From Neoarius graeffei (Eukaryota; Chordata; Actinopteri; Siluriformes; Ariidae): a stretch of 64,000 bases of DNA. The notes beneath the pieces were generated by a model. The model did not search any database. It saw only the letters and a list, made by a program, of their open reading frames with translations, and was not told the origin of the DNA. The translations under genes were made by a program, and so were the position numbers. Each line of letters opens with the position of its first letter. The first letter of the stretch is position 1. The stretch spans positions 57,666,559 through 57,730,558 of the forward strand of contig NC_083574.1 of the NCBI RefSeq assembly GCF_027579695.1, given 5' to 3'. Below, in pieces: positions 1 through 8,546 of this stretch.

Positions 1-1679
1 CACGGCACCCATTCTGGTCCTCCCGGACACTTCTCAACCATTCATCGTCGAGGTGGATGCCTCGGACAGTGATGTCGGCGTAGTTCTCTCTCAATGCTCG
101 GAGGGGAAGTTGCACCCCTGCGCATACTTCTCCTACCGCCTGAGCCCTGCGGAGTCCCGATATGATGTGGGGGACCGAGAACTGCTAGCGGTCAAACTGG
201 CCCTTGAGGAGTGGAAGCACTGGCTGGAGGGAGTGCAACATCCATTGGGCCTATCATCCCTGTGTCCCGGATTGTGGCCCCTGTCCGCTGGGGTGTCGAG
301 GAGGTTGTCTGACAGGCTCAATGCCAGGACCCCGGTCCTGGGACGGGGCCACCGGGCCTCTTGTACGTCCCTCGTCAAGCCCGGGCCAAGGTTCTCCAGT
401 GGGGTCACTTGTCCCCTCTCACCGCCCACCCGGGAGCTCGGAGGACCCTGGACTTCTTGAAAAGACGCTTCTGGTGGCCGAGCATGGAGAAGGAAGTGAG
501 GTCATGCGTCCTGTCCTGTGATGTTTGCACCAGAACCAAGAACCCACGACAGCGTCCCCAGGGTCTCCTGCATCCTCTGCCTATTCCCCGGCGTCCCTGG
601 TCCCATATGGCGGTCAACTTCATCACGGGCCTTCCTGACTCTCAAGGTAACACTGTCATTTTAGTCATAGTTGACAGATTCTCTAAGGCCTGCCGCTTCA
701 TACCGCTGTGCAAGCTCCCTTCTGCCCTTGAAACAGCGAAACTAATGTTTATGCATGTCTTCCGAGTCTTTGGTCTCCCACAGGACATCATCTCAGACCG
801 GGGGCCCCAGTTCTCCTCCCGAGTGTGGCACGGGTTCTGCAAGCTCATCGGGGCCACTGCCAGCCTCTCCTCTGGGTTCCACCCCCAGTCCAATGGCCAG
901 ACGGAGAGGCTCAACCAGGACCTGGAAACCACCCTGCGAGGTGATGGATAACCCGACATCGTGGAGCACCTGGCTGCCATGGGCAGAGTACACCCACAAC
1001 ACCCTGCAGTCATCGGCCACCAAGCTGTCGCCGTTCCAGTGCCAATTCGGGTTCCAGCCACCTCTGTTCCTGGACCAGGAGGAGGACACTGGGGTGCCCT
1101 CGGTCAACCAATATGTGAGACGGTGTCGCAAGACCTGGAGCAAGGTCAGGAGGACCCTCATCCAGACTTCCAGGTCCAACCAGACTCAGGCCAACCGCCA
1201 TAGAAGGCCTGCCCACGTTTTCCGCCCTGGGCAGCGGGTTTGGCTGTCTGCCAAGGACCTTCCGCTGCGGGTGGAGAATCGCAAGCTTGCTCCTCGCTAT
1301 GTTGGTCCCTTCAAAGTTGTGCACAGGGTGAACCCTGTCTCCTACCGGCTCCAGTTACCACGGACGCTAAGGATCAACCCCACATTCCATGTTTCCCTGT
1401 TGCGGCCCGTACTGTCGTCCACGTATGCCCCTGCCCCTAGGAATCCCCCACCCCCCCGCATCCTCCAGGGTCAGACTGTGTTCACTGTGCGCCCTGCTTG
1501 ACTCCCGCCGGGTCCGCGGTGGGCTCCGATATTTAGTGGACTGGGAGGGCTATGGCCCTGAGGAGCGCTGCTGGGTTCCCGCTCGGGATGTATTAGATAA
1601 AGAACTTTGTCGGGACTTCCATTCGGCCCATCCGGATCGCCCTGGGAACATCAGGAGACGCTCCTTGAGGGGGGGGTCC
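1..1679 (+). pseudogene. Ty3/gypsy pol, 3' part (RNase H, integrase, chromodomain), broken
   Basis: Remnant of a retrotransposon polyprotein. Positions 53-237 encode the end of reverse transcriptase/start of RNase H ([14 protein letters not shown], then [19 protein letters not shown]). After a frameshift, 361-945 encodes integrase: a zinc-binding H/H...CDVC region, then the core with SDRGPQFSS and NGQTERLN, which keep the D-35-E spacing. The first catalytic Asp position reads VNFITGLP, so Asp appears replaced by Asn. A further frameshift near 940 continues the frame to 1501 (integrase C-terminus, [13 protein letters not shown]). A chromodomain-like end follows at 1500-1620 ([17 protein letters not shown]). 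A purine-rich tract (about 1666-1679) abuts the LTR, as expected of a plus-strand primer. At least three frame breaks make it non-functional. It enters the window already truncated. Confidence 0.9.
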
Positions 1680-1926
1680 TGTTAGGACTGGGGACTGTCT
1701 TGGCCTCTAGAGGCCGCTGTTATGTTTTTTTCTTGTCATGTTTGTTTTGGGCCTCTAGAGGTCGCCACTGCTTCTGTGTTTTGTGTTTGTTTTGATTGCC
1801 TGTTTAGTCCTCATTATTGTCACCTGTTTCCCATTTAGCTTGTGTATAAATACTTCCTCAGTTTGGTCCCCAGTCATGGAGTCTTTGTGCTACCTATGGT
1901 TTGTTTAATCTGTCCCGTGTACATTG
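1680..1926 (+). repeat. Partial gypsy LTR (5' portion only)
   Basis: Begins TGTTAGGACTGGGGACTG directly after the polypurine tract of the pol remnant, so it is that element's 3' LTR. It is about 247 bp long and stops where a second LTR with the same start begins at 1927. It shares the CTCTAGAGGCCGCTG block and a CACCTG...TATAAATAC segment with the complete LTR. Confidence 0.8.
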
Positions 1927-2542
1927 TGTTAGGACTGGGACTGTTTTGGCTTCTAGAGGCCGCTGTTATTTCCTTTTCTTGTCATGTTTGTTTTGGCCTC
2001 TAGAGGCTGCCACTGTTTCTGTGTTTTATGTTTGTTGTTTTCCATGTGTCTTGTGCCCCGCCTAGTCCTCATTAGTGTCACCTGTGTCCTATTTTAGTTT
2101 GTGTATTTATACCCCTGAGTTCAGTCCTCTTGGGAGTCTTTGTGCTGTTATGTTTCGCTCCAGTTACCTCTGTTCCTATTTCCTCGCCTATGTCCTTGTG
2201 TTCTTTGTATTTTTGCTTTCTTTTGGACTTTGTGGATTTTGTTTTTGACTTTTTGGATCTTCTGAGTGTTTGGATTTTTACCCCTTCTTTTCTGGTTACT
2301 GGCTTTTGTATTTACTTTGAACTTTTGGATTTTTTTTTAAATTTTTTCCCTTATATCTTCTGAGCGTTTAGGATTATACTTTTTGGATTTTTTGCGTGTA
2401 AATATTGTAAATAAACCTTTTGATACTTTTTCTACTTCTGCCTCACGCCTCTGCATTTGAGTCATTCCCCTGGTGGCCTAGTGGGGGTTTGCTGGATTAT
2501 CACACCAGCGAACCAGGTTTGAATCCCAGCAAAACCCTAACA
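1927..2542 (+). repeat. Complete gypsy LTR, 616 bp
   Basis: Starts TGTTAGGACTGGG and ends ACCCTAACA, giving TG...CA ends with a short inverted terminal TGTTAGG/CCTAACA. It contains a TATA-like stretch (TGTATTTATACCCC, about 2100) and an AATAAA signal near 2410. It is followed within 14 bp by the gag start, so it serves as a 5' LTR. It also lies directly behind another LTR and a pol 3' end. Confidence 0.85.
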
Positions 2543-2555
2543 GAAAGACTCCATC

Positions 2556-3542
2556 ATGACCGACTCAGCAGAGGCTTCATCTGTCTACCTGGCCAACCTT
2601 CAGGGAATGATGGCTGCGTTAACACGCCTCGGATCCACCATGGACACTCATGGACGGACTCTCGCAAGCCAATGTGAGACCCTTGCTCGCCACGAGGTAC
2701 TGCTTCAGCAGACTGGGAGAACCCTGGCACAGCTGACTTCTCTGCCCCCATCTCCACCACCCGCTCCTGCTCCAGTGCCTCCTACCATGCTGCCTACTTC
2801 ACCTCGCGAACCCAGCCTTCCTGCACCACAGAGGTATGACGGCAAGCACAGTGAGTGTCGAGAGTTCCTTACCCAGTGTCAACTCACCTTTGAGCTTCAG
2901 CCTACCACCTACACTATGGATTGCCGCAAGATTGCCTTTGTGATAACCTTGTTAGCTGGTAAGGCGCGAGCCTGGGCTGCTGCTATCTGGCAGAGACAGG
3001 GACCTGAGTGCTCTGATTTCCAGCTGTTTACAGAGGAGATGCTGCGTGTCTTCGATCAAGCAGACATCAGTAAAGACGCAGCCAGAAAGCTCATGTCCAT
3101 CCGGCAAGGGGGAAGCATCGCAGACTACGCCATCTCGTTCGGGACGCTCGCAGCAGTAAGTGGATGGAACGAGACTGCCCTGGTGTCAGCCTTCCACCAT
3201 GGTCTGTCTGACCCCATCAAAGATGGTCTGGCTTCTATCAGATGCCCTAGTGACCTCGAAACACTGATCTCACATTCTACTTGTCTGGACAACAGGATGA
3301 GAGAATGCCGCCAAGTCCTGAGCCTCCCCGGCCTCCCTGCCTCTACCTGGAGCCCGTCTACCTCCTCCAGTGACTGTCCAGAACCCATGCAAGTGGGCCG
3401 TACTCGCCTCTCCGCATCTGAAAGGGAGCGCAGAAGGAGGGACAATTGCTGCATCTACTGTGGCAAGCCTGGTCACTTCCGAGCATCATGTCCCGAACTC
3501 TCGGGAAAAGGACTGTCCCGTCCAGCCGAGGGAGAGTTGTGA
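2556..3542 (+). CDS. Ty3/gypsy Gag polyprotein (328 aa)
   Basis: Open from ATG at 2556 to TGA at 3540-3542, 14 bp after the LTR. Retroelement capsid/nucleocapsid protein: an N-terminal helical stretch, a proline-rich linker at about 65-85, a retrotransposon-gag capsid domain (about 90-240, with RYDGKHSECREFLTQCQ and FVITLLAGKARAWA), and one C-terminal CCHC zinc knuckle, CIYCGKPGHFRASC. The zinc knuckle and length are normal for fish gypsy elements. The frame is undamaged, which contrasts with the decayed pol upstream and suggests a separate, younger copy. The protease follows in a different frame. Confidence 0.88.
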   Translation: MTDSAEASSVYLANLQGMMAALTRLGSTMDTHGRTLASQCETLARHEVLLQQTGRTLAQLTSLPPSPPPAPAPVPPTMLPTSPREPSLPAPQRYDGKHSECREFLTQCQLTFELQPTTYTMDCRKIAFVITLLAGKARAWAAAIWQRQGPECSDFQLFTEEMLRVFDQADISKDAARKLMSIRQGGSIADYAISFGTLAAVSGWNETALVSAFHHGLSDPIKDGLASIRCPSDLETLISHSTCLDNRMRECRQVLSLPGLPASTWSPSTSSSDCPEPMQVGRTRLSASERERRRRDNCCIYCGKPGHFRASCPELSGKGLSRPAEGEL

Positions 3543-3972
3543 CGGGGCCTACCCTCTCTCCTGGACTCCCTGGCCAAGGAATCTACATCCCGGTCTCCAT
3601 CTCCTGGGGTGAGTCCGTCCACTCTTGTCAAGCTTTGTTAGACTCAGGGGCGGCTGGAAACTTTATGGATATTCACTTTGCCCAAAGTATCAATGTCCCG
3701 ACTGCACCTCTTGAAGTCCCACTGTCTGTGTCTGCCCTGGATGGCCAAGCCTTAGGTGACGGAAGAGTCACCCAAGTAACTTCTCCAGTCTTCCTCCAGT
3801 CTCAAGGTCACAAGGAAGAAATATCCCTGCACCTGATTCCTTCACCTGAGTTCCCAGTTATTCTAGGTCTTCCTTGGCTTACCCGCCACAACCCTCGTAT
3901 AGACTGGGTCACTAGCCAGGTTGTGGAGTGGGGTCCTGCTTGCTATACCCTCTCTAGCTCTCCTGTGTCTCT
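3543..3972 (+). pseudogene. Gypsy aspartic protease, truncated
   Basis: Continues in the frame opened before the gag stop (open from 3446), in a different frame from gag. Residues LLDSGAAGNF carry the retroviral-type aspartic protease D-S/T-G motif, and VILGLPWLTRHNP is the family's second conserved block. The reading runs into LTR sequence at about 3972, so all of reverse transcriptase, RNase H and integrase is missing. The join lies at a stretch (TTTCTGGTTA) that is also present inside the LTR near 2290, which suggests deletion by short homology. Confidence 0.8.
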
Positions 3973-4216
3973 GTTTTCTGGTTATTGGCTTTTGTATTTA
4001 CTTTGAACTTTTGGATTTTTTTTAATTTTTTCCCTTATATCTTCTGAGCGTTTAGGATTATACTTTTTGGATTTTTTGCGTGTAAATATTGTAAATAAAC
4101 CTTTTGATACTTTTTCTACTTCTGCCTCACGCCTCTGCATTTGAGTCATTCCCCTGGTGGCCTAGTGGGGGTTTGCTGGATTATTACACCAGCGAACCAG
4201 GTTCAAAACCCTAACA
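3973..4216 (+). repeat. Partial gypsy LTR (3' portion)
   Basis: Matches the complete LTR from about 2294 to its end (same TTATATCTTCTGAGCGTTTAG and AATAAA region) and ends CCCTAACA. It is the deleted 3' LTR of the gag-protease copy. Confidence 0.8.
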
Positions 4217-4584
4217 CCTTGCTTATGCTCTTGTGTTTTTTGGTATTTTGTTTTCTTTGGATTTTGTTCTACCTTTTTGGATCTTCTGAGCATTTTGCAT
4301 TTTGCCTTTTCTTTTCTTATCTTTGGACTTTGTACTACCTTTTTGGATCTTCTGAGCGTTTTGCATTTTGCCTCTTCTTTTCTCAATTTTGGACTTTGAA
4401 CCTTTGGATCATACTTTTGTTTTTTTTGCCTTGGATTTTTTACTCTGTAAATAAACTTTTTTTTTTTTGTACTCTACTATCGTCTCACGCCTCTGCGCTT
4501 GAGTCAATCCCCTGGTGGCCTAGTGGGGGTTTGCTAGATCACTACACCAGTGACCTGAGTTTGAATCTCAGCAAAACCCTAACA
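4217..4584 (+). repeat. Further partial gypsy LTR, diverged
   Basis: A fourth LTR-derived piece directly behind the third. It has diverged repeats of GGATCTTCTGAGC, a TGTAAATAAAC polyadenylation region, a CCTGGTGGCCTAGTGGGG block and the same AAAACCCTAACA end. Internal duplication of a block of about 60 bp is visible (4235-4385). Confidence 0.7.
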
Positions 4585-4644
4585 AGGCAACCTTGGTGAG
4601 GAGCAAATATAGTCCTCAAGGCCAACAGCAAGTTAACATGTCAG

Positions 4645-5520
4645 CTAAATAGTGTCTGGGGTGACTCCCTTTTTAATATTCTTTTCAATGAAGTTCAGCG
4701 CCAATGTCGGATCCTCAAACCTGCAGGTCTGTCCGCTGGGCAGAGTGATGCGTAGCATTGCCGGGTAAAAAAGACCAAACCTGACGTTCGGGCAGGAATG
4801 GAGCTCCTTTTTTACTTCAGCAAAGGCAGCCCGCTTTTTAGCCACTGCCGGGGTGAAGTCAGGGAAGATCGAGATCCTCCTGCCCATGTAGGAAAGAGGG
4901 GAAGCTTCTCCGGCTCGGCGCAGAATTTGGTTCCGGGCTTGAGACAGGCTCACCCGAATAATGAGTGGACGAGGGGGCTCGCCATCCTTAGGCTTGGCAC
5001 GTAGAGTGCGATGAGCACGGTCCAACATAGGCTTATTGTCAAGACCGAGTAAGTCTTGTAGGAGCTGGGCCATGAACTCGGTGGGACGAGGACCCTCTGT
5101 ACCCTCAGGTAGGCCCACTAGGCGAACATTATTCCACCTTGAACGACTCTCCAGGTCCTCGCACTTCTTTGATAGGGAGTCAACAGTGGTGGTTAGCTTG
5201 CTAACATTAGCTCGGAGGTCAGATAGCTCCCTGTCGTTAGCATTCGCTGAGCGCTCGAGGTCCGCGATCGCTTCGCCATATGAAGCGAGTCTGTTCTCAA
5301 AGGGCTCCGAAGCCACCACAATCTCTCTTTTAACTGCTGCCAAGATGGTGGTTTCAAACTTACTGAGGATGTCCGAGCGCATTTCATCCATCATCTCCCT
5401 CATGTTCAACAACAAGGTGGCATTAGCATCTGGCTGATCTGGGGATTGTGGTTGAGATGATAGCCGGGACTTGCTGTGGCCTGCTTTAGTAGCATCGCCT
5501 CTCCCACGGCTTGCCATCAT
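4645..5520 (-). CDS. L1-type LINE ORF1 protein (291 aa), ORF2 absent
   Basis: Open from ATG at 5520 to TGA at 4645. Reads as an L1/Tx1-clade ORF1 protein, the RNA-binding trimeric chaperone of L1 retrotransposition. An N-terminal basic/Ser-rich stretch (1-30) is followed by a long heptad-like coiled coil at about 60-130 (DLERSANANDRELSDLRANV). Next come the RRM start (RSRWNNVRLVGLPE) and a C-terminal domain (RPLIIRVSLSQARNQILRRA, then FPDFTPAVAKKRAAFAEVKK). The length is normal and there is no stop or frameshift. No ORF2 (endonuclease/reverse transcriptase) follows below 4645. The sequence passes into gypsy LTR, so the element is cut after ORF1. About 5521-5690 is probably its 5' untranslated region. 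Confidence 0.85.
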   Translation of the reverse strand: MMASRGRGDATKAGHSKSRLSSQPQSPDQPDANATLLLNMREMMDEMRSDILSKFETTILAAVKREIVVASEPFENRLASYGEAIADLERSANANDRELSDLRANVSKLTTTVDSLSKKCEDLESRSRWNNVRLVGLPEGTEGPRPTEFMAQLLQDLLGLDNKPMLDRAHRTLRAKPKDGEPPRPLIIRVSLSQARNQILRRAGEASPLSYMGRRISIFPDFTPAVAKKRAAFAEVKKELHSCPNVRFGLFYPAMLRITLPSGQTCRFEDPTLALNFIEKNIKKGVTPDTI

Positions 5521-5696
5521 AGAGTGCCCACAAGCGAAAAAAGTTTACATAAAGTGAAAGGCTGCAATAATAGAGCTTAACGCCGGCAAAACAAATAAAA
5601 AGTGTAATATAAAAGTGTAAAAAAAGTCACATTCCAGCAGAGCCTGTGCGAAACACGTCCTACAGCTACCTCACTCCCACAGCACCCCCCGGTGGA

Positions 5697-6005
5697 ACTG
5701 TTTATCTACCATGTGTTTTGGATTCATGGTCTGCCAATTGACATTGTGTCTGACAGAGGTCCCCAGTTCTCCAGCCCCTTCTCCCCCCTTCCAAGACCCC
5801 ATCCCTCTCCCAAGATCATTGATGGAGGGGAGGCCTACACAGTCAGGAAACTACTAAAGGTCCGTTGAAGAGGTTGGGGGCTACAGTATCTGGTTGACTG
5901 GGAGGGCGGCGTGTTTCATCCTTGACCCTGCACTCATCAGGGATTTCCACTGCAAGAACCCAGGAGTCCTGTCTCGGACGCCCAGAGGTGTCCATGGGGG
6001 GGTAC
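5697..6005 (+). pseudogene. Second gypsy element: integrase/chromodomain remnant and polypurine tract
   Basis: 5701-5790 encodes an integrase fragment ([20 protein letters not shown]), then jumps by deletion to the integrase C-terminus/chromodomain (PKIIDGGEAYTVRKLL at about 5810-5860; LQYLVDWEGG at about 5880-5905). It ends in a G-rich polypurine tract directly before an LTR. The LTR ends TGTCAC/GTGACA differ from the first element, so this is another gypsy family. Confidence 0.8.
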
Positions 6006-6667
6006 TGTCACGATCCAGCTTGGAACTTCCAGATCCTGATCTGCACCTTTGTGCTCCACTCTGCATTTTTCTCCATTCTCCCCGTGCTGTGTTAGCACAC
6101 CTGCTACGTGTTTATCATCAGCCTCTCTATATAAACACACTGCGGAGATTCACTCAGCGTAGATAAAGCCTCACCGTAAGTTTTGTCTAGTTCACGTTCA
6201 TGTTTATGCTCACGCTCTGTTCCTTGACTTTTTTTAATGTTTCTTGGATTATGATTTTGCCTGCTGTTTTTGGGACCTCTTGCTGTGGCTTTGTCTCGGG
6301 ACTTTGTTTATGTTTTGGATCATGATTTTGCCTGCCATTTTTTGGGACTAGTTGCTGTGACTCTGGCTCAGGACTTTGTTTACATTTTGGATTACAACTT
6401 TGCCTGCTGTTTTTTGGGACTTGTTGCTGTCACTCTGATTGGGGACTTGGTTATTTTTCCGGCTCCATTTTTTCTCCCTGGGATTATCATCATCACGTCT
6501 GCCCTTGCGCTGTCTTCTTGGGTTTCACTGAGTGGGTTTTGGATGGTGCTGCTGCACCTGTCACCTGCCTGCCCTCCTCACAAGACCATTCCTCAGGTAC
6601 GCTTCTGCTCATTTCCTGTAGTTGCACTTTGAGTCCTATCTGTGTCTGTGACCTCCAGGTTGTGACA
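6006..6667 (+). repeat. Complete gypsy LTR of the second family, 662 bp
   Basis: Begins TGTCACGATCCAGC and ends GTTGTGACA (TG...CA with a TGTCAC/GTGACA terminal inversion). It has a promoter-like CTCTATATAAACACACTG at about 6124-6141. A 60-80 bp unit (GGATTATGATTTTGCCTGC...GGGACT...TTGCTGT) is repeated about three times at 6245-6440. It has pol 3' sequence on its left and a gag start on its right. Confidence 0.85.
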
Positions 6668-6685
6668 TAATTTATCCGCCACACC

Positions 6686-6814
6686 ATGGACCCAGCAGAT
6701 TATGATGCACTCAAATCTGCATTGTTTATTTCTGGGACTCTAGGAGGAGAAATTTATAGCAGAGATCCTCAGAGCACAAAGTGTGTGCGGAGTGGAGCTC
6801 CATACTTAAGATAA
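6686..6814 (+). pseudogene. Gypsy gag start, 42 codons
   Basis: ATG 18 bp after the LTR opens a frame starting MDPADYDALKSALFI and ending at TAA at 6812-6814. Position and start resemble a gypsy Gag N-terminus. The rest of the element is gone; a Tc1 fragment follows. Confidence 0.6.
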
Positions 6815-6913
6815 ATGCTTCGACTTGATTTTTGATGGCTTTGACCATACAACGTTCATATGTACAAATGTATACCACCACAGGGAACCTGACTGTAAGT
6901 GTAAGGCAATGTA

Positions 6914-7240
6914 CAGTGTCTTGCAAAAGTATTCATCTCCCTTGGTGTTTGTCCTGTCTTGTTGCATTAGCACCATTTGATTTTCACAACATGCCTACCA
7001 CTTTAAAGGTGCAAATTGTTGTTTTATTGTGACACAATAATTAAGATGAAAAAACAGAAATCTGATGCGTGCATAGGTATTCATCCCCTTTCGTATGAAA
7101 CCCCTAAATAAGAGCTGGTCCAACCAATTCACTTCAGAAGTCACATAATTAGTTGATTAAGCTCTACCTGTGCGCAATCAAAGTATCACATGACGTCTGT
7201 ATAAATCAACTTGTTCTGGAAGGACCCTGACTCTATAAAA
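6914..7240 (+). mobile_element. Tc1-like transposon, terminal fragment
   Basis: Starts at a TA with CAGTGTCTTGCAAAAGTATT and runs through the subterminal region to TTCTGGAAGGACCCTGA, where it is cut. It is the same family as the longer copy at 28977-30657 (same terminal inverted repeat and the TCCTTCCAGAACAA region on its other strand). No transposase remains. Confidence 0.8.
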
Positions 7241-7303
7241 AATGCAATCACATTTTGTTTACAGTGTACTTCAGTTAAATGTTATAATTCCATTGTATTT
7301 TCT

Positions 7304-7671
7304 CATCTCATCTCATTATCTCTAGCCGCTTAATCCTTCTACAGGGTCGCAGGCAAGCTGGAGCCTATCCCAGCTGACTACGGGCGAAAGGCGGGGTACA
7401 CCCTGGACAAGTCGCCAGGTCATCACAGGGCTGACACATAGACACAGACAACCATTCACACTCACACCTACGGTCAATTTAGAGTCACCAGTTAACCTAA
7501 CCTGCATCTCTTTGGACTGTGGGGGAAACCGGAGCACCCGGAGGAAACCCACGCGGACACGAGGAGAACATGCAAACTCCACACAGAAAGGCCCTCGCCG
7601 GCCCCGGGGCTCGAACCCAGGACCTTCTTGCTGTGAGGCGACAGCGCTAACCACTACACCACCGTGCCGCC
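7304..7671 (-). repeat. tRNA-headed SINE (full copy, minus)
   Basis: Read on the minus strand it starts GGCGGCACGGTGGTGTAGTG. It has A-box-like (GGTGTAGTGGTTAGCGC) and B-box-like (GGGTTCGAGCC) polymerase III promoter elements and ends in GAGATGAGATGAGA repeats. It is flanked by a CATTGTATTTTCT target duplication (7291-7303 and 7672-7684). Same family as copies near 22.2, 34.7, 44.4, 44.8, 53.8, 54.3 and 56.7 kb. Confidence 0.85.
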
Positions 7672-7684
7672 CATTGTATTTTCT

Positions 7685-8426
7685 GTGTGAGATTAAACAA
7701 ATTAAACAGACATTTGTTCATAGCTTTTTAACCCATCTTTACCAAGGGTGCCAGTCATTCTTGAGCTGAATCCCCTGTATGGATAGATGGATAATTTAAG
7801 TTTTCTTTTAACCAACAAATGTAACTTGTGCATGGATTTCGTTTCCATTTCACCATTGTTAACCTCAATTCCAATTAATTAAATAATCACTCACTCATTC
7901 ACAAAGAAACAATGAATTAGATAAATAAAAACACAATATTCTTCACATTACCTTGTATTTTATTAATTCTCTCAGTAACATCCTCTAACAGTTATCAGCC
8001 AAAAACAGAATAGCCCAAAACAGGTGACAATTGAATAATAGTGATAATCAAATGAAAGAGAAAAAGAAAATCTGACAGAAAACCAGGGGATGCAGAGGGA
8101 CCTAAATAAATAAAGACAGTTAAATTAATAGATAATAGCATCATACACCTATTCATACTACTAATATCACTCTATGAATAAGATTCAGTAAGATCCATTG
8201 GAAATGTATTCTTTAAAAATTGAGCAGAGGGCAACACCATCACTGGACAGTCTGTCCTCAAGCAGAAGGGATTTAGGTGGTGGGACAGAAAATGAGAATT
8301 TTTGTGCTTTGTATTGCACATTCTTTTCAAAACACACAAAGTAAAAAAGGTAGTGCCTGGCACGTGGGTACAATGGTCAGGCAGCAGAAAGGTAAGACAT
8401 GATTCAGAGCTCCCAGTACAGTAAAA
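7685..8426 (-). other. Probable calb2 3' untranslated region and downstream flank
   Basis: AT-rich non-coding sequence below the calb2 stop codon. A candidate minus-strand AATAAA lies at 7959-7964. This would give a 3' UTR of about 450-480 nt, but the cleavage site is inferred only. Confidence 0.45.
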
Positions 8427-8546
8427 TCACAGTACAATGGGCTCTCGGCACAGTACAACTTCTAGTTCTGTGCGGTACAGTTTACCCCCATCTGACAACG
8501 CCATGATGCTCTTTTTATAGCCAGCTAGGTCCTGGGTGTCAGCATC
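8427..8546 (-). CDS. calb2: calb2 coding exon 11 (C-terminus)
   Basis: Encodes residues 230-268 and TGA. Contains the conserved [16 protein letters not shown] block of the degenerate sixth EF hand. Acceptor AG at 8547-8548. Confidence 0.93.
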   Translation of the reverse strand, partial: DADTQDLAGYKKSIMALSDGGKLYRTELEVVLCREPIVL

